Shown here in pieces: positions 51,476-59,283 of a DNA stretch of 64,000 bases. This stretch comes from DATJPR01 sp963752915 (GTDB lineage: Bacteria; Bacteroidota; Ignavibacteria; UBA10030; UBA6906), in assembly GCA_963752915.1 (NCBI GenBank), contig CAVVZZ010000001.1, forward strand, positions 62,001 through 126,000, written 5' to 3'. A program made the position numbers and the translations under genes. The notes under the pieces are model-generated. The model made no database searches and was not told where the DNA came from. It saw nothing but the letters and a program-made list of their open reading frames with translations. The first letter of the stretch is position 1. Every line of letters begins with the position of its first letter.

Positions 51476-52888
51476 TGTCGATGGAACTTGAATTTCAGGG
51501 GGCCGCGCGCACTGTCACCGGTTCCATGCATGTCGTGCACGCTGGCAACAGGCGCATCCTTCTCGACTGCGGTCTCTTTCAGGGGCACCGGGACGAAGCA
51601 CGGAGGATCAACAGCGAGTTTCCATTCGCGGTTGACTCCATCGATGCTGTCGTGCTCTCTCATGCCCACATCGACCACACCGGGAACCTGCCCGGGCTCG
51701 TCAGGCAGGGATTCCGTGGTCCCGTGTTCTGCACGAAAGCGACGAGGGACCTTCTCGGCGTCATGCTTCGCGACAGCGCATTTATCCAGGAACGGGACGC
51801 GGAGTTCATCAATAAGAAACACCGGAAAAAATGGTTGGCGCCTGTTCACGCCCCTGTATACCCGCGAGGATGTCGAGGAAACATTGCCGCTGCTTCGGGG
51901 AAGAGACTACGCGGCGTCCTTCGATGTGACCGACGGTGTTTCCTGCCGGTATGTCGACGCCGGCCACATTCTCGGCTCGGCATCACTGATGCTGACACTT
52001 CAGGACCATGGCGCACAGGTGAAGCTCGCGTTCACGGGAGACCTCGGGAGATGCGGCTTGCCGATCCTCCGCGACCCGGTCTTCATCGGCAACGATGCCG
52101 ATATCCTTATCACGGAGAGCACCTACGGCGGCCGGATTCACGCTCCCGTCAACGAAATGCAGGCACAGCTTCTCGACCCCATCCTTCGGGCCGCCGAACG
52201 GCGCGGGAAGATCATCATTCCGGGATTTTCTGTCGGACGAACGCAGGAAATCGTCTATATGCTCCACAACCTCAGCGTCGAGGGGAAGATCCCGTACCTG
52301 CCGGTTTTTGTCGATAGTCCGCTTTCCGTGAACGTCACGGACGTGTTCCGGAAGCATCCCGAGTGTTTTGATGAAGAAACACTCGCCATCCTCCACTCTT
52401 CAACAAACAATGATCCGTTCGGGTTCGAACGCCTGACGTATATCCGCGACGTAGAGCATTCGAAAGAATTGAACGACAGGCCCGGACCGTTTGTGGTGAT
52501 TGCTGCCTCGGGGATGTGCGACAACGGCCGCATCGTCCACCACCTGGCGAACAGTATAGAAGATCCGCGGAACATGGTGATCATCGCCGGATACCAGGCG
52601 GAAAATACCCTTGGAAAGAAGCTGGTGATGAAACAGCCCGTCGTCAACATCTTCGGCGAGCCCCACGAGCTCCGTGCGGAAGTGGTGGTGTTGAATTCGT
52701 TCAGCGGCCATGCCGACAGAAATGAACTGCTCGGTTACATCGGAAAGTTCGACAAGAGGAAACTGAAGCAGATCTATATCGTTCACGGCGACCCCGACCA
52801 GTCGGAAAAACTGGCCGGCGGTCTCCAGAACCTCGGTTTCGGAGAAGTGCATGTACCCTCCCGCGGCGACCGGGCAACGTTCCATTGA
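51475..52888 (+). pseudogene. beta-CASP metallo-beta-lactamase-fold RNase-like protein, frameshifted
   Basis: Together two frames encode a full-length (about 470 residues) YSH1-like beta-CASP hydrolase. Frame 1 (from 51475 or 51481) covers GAARTVTGSMHVV, LLDCGLFQG, VVLSHAHIDHTGNLPGL (zinc motif HxHxDH) to INKKHRK. After the A6 run at 51826-51831 the homology continues in the next frame: GWRLFTPLYTREDVEETLPLL, DAGHILGSASL, FTGDLGRCGLPI, ILITESTYGGR, PGFSVGRTQEIVYML, IIAGYQAENTLGK, SFSGHADRNELLGYI. One A fewer would restore one open frame. Authentic mutation, sequencing error or slippage cannot be distinguished. All catalytic motifs are otherwise present. Confidence 0.85.
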
Positions 52889-52904
52889 GCACCTGGTCAT
52901 CCGG

Positions 52905-54803
52905 ATGCTGACGATTGCATCGTGTCTCGGCGTGATCGGGTCGACCGCGCGGTCGCAGGATTATTCCCGGCCTGAGACGTCGCCGCTTCCGTCAAGTGTT
53001 GATTCCCTTGTCCCGCGAAATGCGGCCGGCGTCGTTCTTGACCGCAACCTTGATATCTTTACCTGGAACGGGAGACTGTTCCTTGACACGACGGTCGCCG
53101 GAATTCGGGCCAACATCCGGGAGCAGAATGGCGCCACCGTCGTCCAGCTCGCCTCCGACCCGTCGCGCAGTCTGCAGAGTAATCAGCAACAGTCAACGGT
53201 GACGCTTTCAGTTCCGGTCGCCGGATCGCTTTCCGCGACGGGCGTCTGGAATTCCTTCGTCTTCACCGACGGCCGCGGCATCGGCCTGAGCCATGCGTCG
53301 ATGAATTCGAGCCTGGTGGGACTTTCTTACTCGCCGATTCCGTCACTGGACATTGCCCCCTCGGCAGGGTACCGTTGGGACAATCAATCCGGCTTTCGCG
53401 ACCGCGGACCCTCGTATCAACTGCTGGCAACACTGCACCCGATGGATGAAGACGGCTACCTCGTCCGTGCGTTTGGCCAACTCCACGTCGACCATCTCGA
53501 GCCGCGTCTTCTTGTCGATAACAGTCTTCAAGCGGGGGTCGAGAAATCCTTCGGCTCGTTCTCCAACGACAGTCTCGAGGTTGCGGTGTACCAACTGCGC
53601 AGGGAGTTTTATTCTCCCGACTCCAGTCTTGAAAGCAGGCAGGAGACGTACGTCCAGTTCTCGAATCTTCTCACCTACAACTTCTCCCCCACGTTCCGGG
53701 CCACGGCGTACGTCGGAGTGATCTCCCACCGGCTTGACAAACTGCTCCTGTACGGCGAAGGCCTCCGGCCCCACGATGCCTTTGACACCCGCGTGGATGA
53801 ATTCCACATGGACACGTATCTTGAGGGCGCATGGCGACCGACGGAAGGAAAGGGATATGCTTCCGTCCGATTCGCCCATTATGAGCGTGACGAGCTCCAC
53901 GGCGTAGTCCCGGCTCCGGAACAGACAACAGGCCCTCTTCTCTCGGACCAGACGCAACAGGAAGAGTCGAAGAATAACCTGGCGAGTCAAAACGAGCTCT
54001 CGGGTCATCTCTTTTTCCCCCTGTCGTGGTCGGACGAGGTCGCCTTGAGCGGAAGGGCGAGCCTGCTACGGTACGATACTCCGAGCGACCTCAACGATGA
54101 AGATCGTGACGAGCTGCTGATCACGGCCTCCCTGGGGACGTCCCACCGGATTTCCTCGTTCTTCACCTTGGGGGTAACCCTCGAGGGCACGCTGAGCCAC
54201 CTTGTCTATCTCCTCTCTGACAGGAGCGCCAATAATAATATCAACAGGGTCTTGCGCCTGACGCCGATAATGCAGTATCGTCCATCATGGTTGTTTCGGA
54301 CGTCAAACGGTTTCGAGGTTCTCGCGAGTTACACGGTGTATGATTTCGAACAATCCGCGTCGCTTGTCCAAAGCTACACCTACCGACAGTTTGGCTGGAT
54401 CGATTCCACGAGTCTGGAGTTGACGCATCGGATTGGTCTTGATTTTTTCGCCTATTTGAAGCTATATGAACGCGGGCAGTTGAACTGGAATCAATTCACC
54501 GAGCGACTGGAAAATTCTTATGCGGACAAGACATTTTCCGCACAGGCCCGGTTCCGGCCCCTTCCTTCGTTGATGCTTGCCGTGGGACTGCGCTTTTTCT
54601 CGCAGGTGCGCTACGTGTATAACGAGGACGGCAAGTCGGTGGATTCCTACATGCGCAGTATCGGCCCAACGTGCGCTGTGCTCTGGTCTCCGGGCCTCCA
54701 CAGCCTTATCGATCTGCATGGCTGGTATGAGTCCCGGAGGCAGACCGACGGAACGAGCCGGAGTTTGCCGTCGCTTACGCTCTCTCTCCTCTACAATTTC
54801 TAA
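52905..54803 (+). CDS. outer-membrane beta-barrel protein, unknown function
   Basis: Protein of 632 residues from the ATG at 52905 (MLTIASCLGVIGSTARSQD, signal-peptide-like); an ATG at 52851 would overlap the previous gene. The mature part alternates polar and hydrophobic residues through many strands (TVTLSVPVAGSLSATGVWNSFVF, YLVRAFGQLHVDHLEPRLLVDNSLQAGVEKSF, LLTYNFSPTFRATAYVGVI, LMLAVGLRFFSQVRYV) and ends in an aromatic (LSLLYNF), as expected for a BAM-inserted barrel. No plug or TonB box is visible. No family recognised. It follows the beta-CASP gene by 16 bases and precedes the RsbW-like gene by 11 bases. Confidence 0.75.
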   Translation: MLTIASCLGVIGSTARSQDYSRPETSPLPSSVDSLVPRNAAGVVLDRNLDIFTWNGRLFLDTTVAGIRANIREQNGATVVQLASDPSRSLQSNQQQSTVTLSVPVAGSLSATGVWNSFVFTDGRGIGLSHASMNSSLVGLSYSPIPSLDIAPSAGYRWDNQSGFRDRGPSYQLLATLHPMDEDGYLVRAFGQLHVDHLEPRLLVDNSLQAGVEKSFGSFSNDSLEVAVYQLRREFYSPDSSLESRQETYVQFSNLLTYNFSPTFRATAYVGVISHRLDKLLLYGEGLRPHDAFDTRVDEFHMDTYLEGAWRPTEGKGYASVRFAHYERDELHGVVPAPEQTTGPLLSDQTQQEESKNNLASQNELSGHLFFPLSWSDEVALSGRASLLRYDTPSDLNDEDRDELLITASLGTSHRISSFFTLGVTLEGTLSHLVYLLSDRSANNNINRVLRLTPIMQYRPSWLFRTSNGFEVLASYTVYDFEQSASLVQSYTYRQFGWIDSTSLELTHRIGLDFFAYLKLYERGQLNWNQFTERLENSYADKTFSAQARFRPLPSLMLAVGLRFFSQVRYVYNEDGKSVDSYMRSIGPTCAVLWSPGLHSLIDLHGWYESRRQTDGTSRSLPSLTLSLLYNF

Positions 54804-54814
54804 GAAGGCTTTCC

Positions 54815-55240
54815 GTGAAACCTTCGCAGCCGGTGTACAGGGTAACGCTTTCCAGTTCTCCGAAGAACATCGGAAAGGTGGAGACCTTTTTGAAAAAGGT
54901 GAACCATGCCGTCCACCTCGATGAAATTCAGATGCATAAGCTGATGGTGTCGCTCACGGAAGCTGTCAACAATGCGATCGTTCACGGGAATAAATCGGAC
55001 GAAAAGAAAAAGGTCGCCGTGGTCTGTGAAATACTGCCCGGCTGGCTGCTCTTTCTTGTCACGGATGAGGGGGGCGGATTTAATGCGGACAAGGTAAAGA
55101 ACCCGTTGTCCAAGAAGAACCTGATGAAGGAAAGCGGCCGCGGGATCTTTCTTATGCGGACATTGATGGACAAGGTGGAATTCGAACCGATGAACAGAGG
55201 GATGCAGGTGCGCCTCTGGCTTGACACCGGGAAACGGTGA
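54815..55240 (+). CDS. RsbW-like anti-sigma factor / HATPase_c_2 serine kinase
   Basis: GHKL-type ATPase of 141 residues, as in RsbW/SpoIIAB anti-sigma kinases of partner-switching systems. N-box: HKLMVSLTEAVNNAIVHGN near 41-59. G1 box: FLVTDEGGGFNADKV near 79-93. G2 box: SGRGIFLMRTLMDKVEF near 105-121. The GTG start at 54815 has AAGAAGG upstream. No sigma factor or STAS-domain antagonist lies next to it in the window, so its partners are elsewhere. It is 11 bases after the outer-membrane barrel gene; the association may be operonic only. Confidence 0.92.
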   Translation: MKPSQPVYRVTLSSSPKNIGKVETFLKKVNHAVHLDEIQMHKLMVSLTEAVNNAIVHGNKSDEKKKVAVVCEILPGWLLFLVTDEGGGFNADKVKNPLSKKNLMKESGRGIFLMRTLMDKVEFEPMNRGMQVRLWLDTGKR

Positions 55241-55244
55241 TCGC

Positions 55245-55991
55245 TCAGAGGACGGCGAGTTGCGCGGTTGTCAGGACGCGGTAGATCCCGTTCATCGTGG
55301 GAGTAGAGGCTTCAACAATCGCCGCAAAAACCGAAGGGGACGAGGCGATCCAGAAGGAATAGCCGACCGTCAGACTCGAAAGATCGATCCGTTGTGCCTG
55401 AAACACGTGGTTGACCTCGCCAATGACCACGGAAAAGTATGTGCTCTCCGTCGTGATGCTCCCCAGCACCGGCGCCGTTGTGTCCGCATAGCCGACAGTC
55501 CACGACGCCGAATTCCCTGAGAGTGGTGCGATAAGGTCCCACTCCGGTCCCACCGCCGCCACACTGTACCTGCGGCCGAGCGATGACAGCAGCCCGAACT
55601 CCCAAAGATCGCCTGTTGCAGTCTGCGAGAAATACACCGTATCCGAGCGCGATGCTTGCCCGGGAATGGCAATGCTGTCCACCATGACGATGACCTCCTG
55701 TCGCCCTTGATAGCTCTGGCCGGTCGAAATCACCTTTCTCGTGCTCACACACTTGCTGGACGGTATGCTGTACCCGTTGCTGTCCAATGCCCACGTATCG
55801 AAAGACATGCGGTCCCCGACGTTCCAGTGCAACGCGTTTGAGGGGACGTCCGCGGGAGGTGAGACCGGGGGATTCTCCCGGCAACCCGACGCGCCGAGGA
55901 CGGCAAGAACAAGCAACGCCATCCCGGAGAACATTCCGAACAGGATGATCCTCCGCAGGATGGCGTACGATAGGTCTTTCCAACACCTCAC
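55245..55991 (-). CDS. hypothetical lipoprotein
   Basis: Protein of 248 residues. A GTG start at 55991 overlaps the mdh stop (GTGA), giving a long leader MRCWKDLSYAILRRIILFGM and then a lipobox (LGASGC) around residue 37; Met starts at 55934 or 55922 are alternatives. The mature part is beta-rich: WNVGDRMSFDTWALDSNGYSIPSS, GRQEVIVMVDSI, WEFGLLSSLGRRYSVAAVGPEWDLIAPLSG, YFSVVIGEVNHVFQAQRIDLSSLTVGYSFWIASSPSVFAAI. Its repeated patterns resemble uncharacterised Ignavibacteria lipoproteins. No family or function recognised. It follows mdh directly in the same transcript. Confidence 0.72.
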   Translation of the reverse strand: MRCWKDLSYAILRRIILFGMFSGMALLVLAVLGASGCRENPPVSPPADVPSNALHWNVGDRMSFDTWALDSNGYSIPSSKCVSTRKVISTGQSYQGRQEVIVMVDSIAIPGQASRSDTVYFSQTATGDLWEFGLLSSLGRRYSVAAVGPEWDLIAPLSGNSASWTVGYADTTAPVLGSITTESTYFSVVIGEVNHVFQAQRIDLSSLTVGYSFWIASSPSVFAAIVEASTPTMNGIYRVLTTAQLAVL

Positions 55992-56911
55992 AATGCAAGC
56001 TTTCCGATCGATTGCTTCACATCATTTGCCGACTTCTCCAGCGCCGCCTGCTCGTCGGGGTTAAGCTTGATTTGTACGATCTCTTCGATCCCGCGGGATC
56101 CGAGTTTTACTGGGACACCCACAACCGTGTCCTTCATGCCGTACTCCCCCTGAAGATACACGGCACAGGGGAGGATGCGTCGTTTGTTCTTCACGATGGA
56201 CTCGACCATTGCGACCGTCGCCGCAGACGGTGCATAGTAGGCGCTTCCGGTCTTCAGGTAGTTCACAATTTCGATCCCGCCGTCGCGCGTCCGCTTCACC
56301 AGACGGTCAACGGTCTCCTTGCTCATCAATTCCGTGATCGGAATGCCGGCAACGGTCGAGTACCGCGGGAGCGGCACCATGGAATCGCCGTGGCCGCCAA
56401 GGACGAAGGCGTTGACATCCTCGATCGAAACCTTCAGTTCTTCGGCGATGAACGAGCGGAACCGCGCGGAGTCCAGGACGCCCGCCATTCCAATAACCCG
56501 TTTCCGATCAAAGCGGCTCACCTTTAAGGCGACATATGCCATAACATCCAGGGGATTGGACACGACAATGAGAATGGCGTTGGGAGATGCGGCAACACTG
56601 GATGACGTGCAGGTCTTCACGATCCCGCTGTTGGTGTTCATCAGATCGTCGCGGCTCATGCCCGGCTTGCGCGCGATTCCCGCCGTGATGATGATAATGT
56701 CGGACCCGGCCGTTGCGTCGTATCCATTGCTTCCGACCACTTTCACGTCGGTCTTCTCGACCGGCGTTGCTTCATACATATCGAGCGCCTTCCCCTGGGG
56801 GATCCCCTCCAGGACATCAACAAGGACAACTTCATTCGCAAGCTGTTTGTCGACAATGCGCTGGGCGGTTGTCGCCCCGACATTTCCTGCACCGATGACG
56901 GTGATCTTCAT
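55988..56911 (-). CDS. mdh: malate dehydrogenase (LDH-like, NAD-dependent)
   Basis: Enzyme of 307 residues, interconverting malate and oxaloacetate in the citric acid cycle. ITVIGAGNVGATTAQ at the N-terminus is the NAD-binding Rossmann motif; DVLEGIPQGKALDM follows. The substrate loop ITAGIARKPGMSRDDLM carries the Arg pair (RKPG, SRDD) typical of malate rather than lactate dehydrogenase. VVSNPLDVMAYVALK, GMAGVLDSARFRSFIAEEL and LGGHGDSMVPLPRYS (catalytic His) complete it. The LDH-like tetrameric form is common in Chlorobi and Bacteroidota. Start 56911 (MKITVIGAG) fits the family. A lipoprotein gene overlaps its stop. Confidence 0.97.
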   Translation of the reverse strand: MKITVIGAGNVGATTAQRIVDKQLANEVVLVDVLEGIPQGKALDMYEATPVEKTDVKVVGSNGYDATAGSDIIIITAGIARKPGMSRDDLMNTNSGIVKTCTSSSVAASPNAILIVVSNPLDVMAYVALKVSRFDRKRVIGMAGVLDSARFRSFIAEELKVSIEDVNAFVLGGHGDSMVPLPRYSTVAGIPITELMSKETVDRLVKRTRDGGIEIVNYLKTGSAYYAPSAATVAMVESIVKNKRRILPCAVYLQGEYGMKDTVVGVPVKLGSRGIEEIVQIKLNPDEQAALEKSANDVKQSIGKLAL

Positions 56912-56964
56912 GATTGGTCTCCGGGTTTCTTGAGGCGAGATATGGACGATGCGTAAAAAGAAAA

Positions 56965-56990
56965 AGTCCCGCCGGAATATCGACGGGACT
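56965..56990 (-). terminator. rho-independent terminator after rpmA
   Basis: Stem AGTCCCG / CGGGACT (7 perfect bp), extended by CG/CG across a C-A mismatch, with a 6-base loop; on the minus strand it runs into TTTTT. It lies 55 bases after the rpmA stop and 54 before the mdh start, so it separates the ribosomal protein pair from mdh. Confidence 0.9.
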
Positions 56991-57044
56991 GGATTCACAG
57001 GTCAGCCATGCGGAATCGTCCAACCGTTCCGGCCCTCCGAGGCG

Positions 57045-57302
57045 CTACGCCTTCGGGATGATGCTGACGACCTTTCGTGACTTGCTGTATTTCTTGAAGT
57101 GGACGAAGCCTTCCGCCTTTGCGAACAGGGTATCGTCACCCCCGATGCCGACGTTTGTTCCGGGTTCGAACCGTGTGCCACGCTGCCGGACGATGATGCT
57201 CCCTGCATTCACGAGTTCGCCGCCGAAACGCTTCACACCCAGCCGCTGTGCGTTGCTGTCACGTCCGTTGCGTGAACTTCCTACACCTTTTTTGTGAGCC
57301 AT
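57045..57302 (-). CDS. rpmA: 50S ribosomal protein L27
   Basis: Ribosomal protein of 85 residues, full length. MAHKKGVGSSRNGRDSNAQRLGVKRFGG at the N-terminus is the canonical L27 signature; the tail VNAGSIIVRQRGTRFEPGTNVGIGGDDTLFAKAEG follows. The N-terminus lies near the peptidyl transferase centre in the assembled ribosome. It has no N-terminal extension of the kind cleaved by Prp in Firmicutes. It follows rplU by 11 bases on the same strand, the universal rplU-rpmA order, and is followed by a terminator. Confidence 0.99.
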   Translation of the reverse strand: MAHKKGVGSSRNGRDSNAQRLGVKRFGGELVNAGSIIVRQRGTRFEPGTNVGIGGDDTLFAKAEGFVHFKKYSKSRKVVSIIPKA

Positions 57303-57313
57303 TGAAGAACTCC

Positions 57314-57625
57314 CTACACGGCGATGTTCGTAATTTGCACCTTCGTATACGACTGACGGTGCCCCCGCTTGACGCGGTATCCTTTTCGTTTCTTCTTCTT
57401 GAAGACGATGACCTTTTCCCCCCGGACTGCATCGAGAACTCTCGCCTCAACAGCGGCACCGGGAATCGTCGGATGGCCTACCGTCACGCCCTTTTCGCCT
57501 TCCACCAGAAGAACCCGGTCAAACTTGACTGCATCACCGGACTTTTGTTGAAGGGTCGGCACGAGCAGGCTCTGGTTCGGCGAAACCTTGAATTGTCTGC
57601 CGGAAATTTCCACTACGGCGTACAT
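57314..57625 (-). CDS. rplU: 50S ribosomal protein L21
   Basis: Ribosomal protein of 103 residues that binds 23S rRNA. It begins MYAVVEISGRQFKVSPNQSLLVPTL, the standard L21 N-terminus, and ends KVIVFKKKKRKGYRVKRGHRQSYTKVQITNI, with the typical basic KRGHRQ motif. The start at 57625 was chosen on this N-terminus; an in-frame Met at 57640 (MRVSVM) would add five residues and cannot be excluded. First gene of the rplU-rpmA operon; its promoter should lie within the 150 bases before 57773. Confidence 0.98.
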   Translation of the reverse strand: MYAVVEISGRQFKVSPNQSLLVPTLQQKSGDAVKFDRVLLVEGEKGVTVGHPTIPGAAVEARVLDAVRGEKVIVFKKKKRKGYRVKRGHRQSYTKVQITNIAV

Positions 57626-57745
57626 CACGGAAACCCTCATTTCGGGATGGTTGACGGAATCGTACAAGGATTTCTAAGATACGAACTATCGGACGGAATG
57701 TCAAGAAGTCCGGAAGCTTCCGACTCAGGCGTCCGAAAACCGCCC

Positions 57746-57769
57746 AGCCGAACCCCATCGGGTCCGGCT
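57746..57769 (-). terminator. rho-independent terminator after the T9SS propeller gene
   Basis: Stem AGCCGAACCC / GGGTCCGGCT (10 bp, one G-T), 4-base loop, followed on the minus strand by GGGCGGTTTT. It lies 5 bases after the stop at 57774. Confidence 0.8.
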
Positions 57770-57773
57770 GTCC

Positions 57774-59048
57774 CTACTTGACAAGCACCATCATCTTTGT
57801 CTGTTGGACATTTCCGACAACCAGCTTGCAGATGTAGGTTCCGCTCGCATGCCTTGTTGCATCCCACGTGATCGCATGTTCGCCCGGGTCGAGCTGACCA
57901 TCGACCAGGGTTGCGACTTCACTTCCAAGGACATCGTAGACTTTGAGCGTCACCTTCTGTGCAACTGACGTCGTGAAGCGAATTGTCGTCGCTGGATTGA
58001 ACGGGTTGGGAAAATTCTGAGACAGTGTCGCAATCGAGGAAGACCCACTGGGTTTGGAAATGCTCAAGGGCACCATGGACGACGTCGCGTATCCGATTTG
58101 CCATTGCCCATTCGGCGCCATTGCACTGTACCACATCCTGAATTGACCAGCCATATAGATGACCGAGGCCCCGCCTATCGTTGTGCCTTCCCACGACTGC
58201 GAGCCTCCGGTAAGCACGGGCGCGCTCGATCCTCTGGTCCAATGCAACTTGTCAGTCGAGTATGCGAAATAGACCGACCTGTTCGAAGATTGCCCGCCCA
58301 GGTAGAACATGTAATAGAGTTGTCCCACCTTCACGATGCTCGGCTGAAGAACGTGGGGTTGCTCTGAGGTGAGCAGCGGGGTAAGGACGGGGTTCGCAGT
58401 ATCTCTCACCCACTCTACGCCGTCCCCTGAGGTTGCTACGCCAATGCTGGTCGAAGCACCGTTGCCCGACGAGTACCACATCCAATACGTGCTGTCTTCT
58501 TTTCGCACATCCTGGAATGCGGCCCCACCTGCGTCCCATGATTCAATGGAACCGCCTGAAAAGACCGGTCCTGAGCCATGTCGAACAAAATGAATCCCAT
58601 CCTGCGATGTTGCCAATCCGATGCTCCCCCTGCCATTTGCATCCGTTCCGACATAATACATGAGGTATGAATTGTCTGTCTGGATAACGCGGGGATTTCT
58701 GACGGAGGCATCGAATGTTCCGAGCGTGGTCGGCACGTCCAATGCAGGGCCGTCGTTCTGGACAAACCAGTCGGTACCGTTTAGTGACAACGCGCCGTTC
58801 ACGGTGAGAGTGGTTCCATAGCCATAGGTCAATGAGGTGTACCACATGCGATACACGCCGGTCGGCCAGTCGTAGATAATATTCGGCTCGAGCGCGTATT
58901 TGGCTGCGACCGGGTTATTGATGTTGTTGTTGTACATCGCGAAAACGGGATTCCCGGGATACTTTGTCCAGGAGACCTGGGCAAACACGCTGGAAGCGGT
59001 TACCAGGAGTACCAGGAGGCACGAGCAAGCGGCGATTCGAGCTTTCAT
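57774..59048 (-). CDS. secreted five-bladed beta-propeller protein with a T9SS sorting domain
   Basis: Protein of 424 residues. Signal peptide AACSCLLVLLVTASSVFA. From about 25 to 335 it has glycosidase-type propeller repeats: KYALEPNIIYDWPTGVYRMWYTSL, RNPRVIQTDNSYLMYYVGTD, GGAAFQDVRKEDSTYWMWYSSG, QPSIVKVGQLYYMFYLGG and GGASVIYMAGQFRMWYSAM, each with a W/YYMWYxG-like strand. This resembles GH43/GH130/GH32-type folds, but catalytic acids were not located with certainty, so enzymatic activity is unproven. The C-terminal ~80 residues are a T9SS type A sorting domain (LSQNFPNPFNPATTIRF, VTLKVYDVLGSEVATLVDGQL, ASGTYICKLVVGNV). Likely secreted. Confidence 0.9.
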   Translation of the reverse strand: MKARIAACSCLLVLLVTASSVFAQVSWTKYPGNPVFAMYNNNINNPVAAKYALEPNIIYDWPTGVYRMWYTSLTYGYGTTLTVNGALSLNGTDWFVQNDGPALDVPTTLGTFDASVRNPRVIQTDNSYLMYYVGTDANGRGSIGLATSQDGIHFVRHGSGPVFSGGSIESWDAGGAAFQDVRKEDSTYWMWYSSGNGASTSIGVATSGDGVEWVRDTANPVLTPLLTSEQPHVLQPSIVKVGQLYYMFYLGGQSSNRSVYFAYSTDKLHWTRGSSAPVLTGGSQSWEGTTIGGASVIYMAGQFRMWYSAMAPNGQWQIGYATSSMVPLSISKPSGSSSIATLSQNFPNPFNPATTIRFTTSVAQKVTLKVYDVLGSEVATLVDGQLDPGEHAITWDATRHASGTYICKLVVGNVQQTKMMVLVK

Positions 59049-59165
59049 CTGTGGTCCTTCCTACGAGAGTGCAGGGGTTGAATCGATGACGGGACAAGAA
59101 GGACCCGTCCGCGATATTCGAAGGAACGTTACGGGGGATGCGAGAATCTGCTGAGTATTTAGCTT

Positions 59166-59213
59166 CACCATACTATACTTCGTCTGCAAACGACTCGAGG
59201 TGATTGAAATCAC
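59166..59213 (-). promoter_or_regulatory. Crp/Fnr-type site with a -10 element at class II spacing
   Basis: GTGAT-TGAA-ATCAC (59200-59213) is a perfect inverted repeat of Crp/Fnr style. On the minus strand a -10-like TATAGT lies at 59177-59172, so the expected transcription start near 59166 puts the site centre about 40.5 bases upstream, the position from which class II activators work. It would drive the T9SS propeller gene starting at 59048. Based on spacing and motif only. The remaining bases of 59049-59283 hold no gene. Confidence 0.5.
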
Positions 59214-59283
59214 ATCGCGCCGGGTTTCGGTGCACACACATGAGTGACATTCGCGCTGAAAGGGAGCGTTTCGTCCCTGGGCG

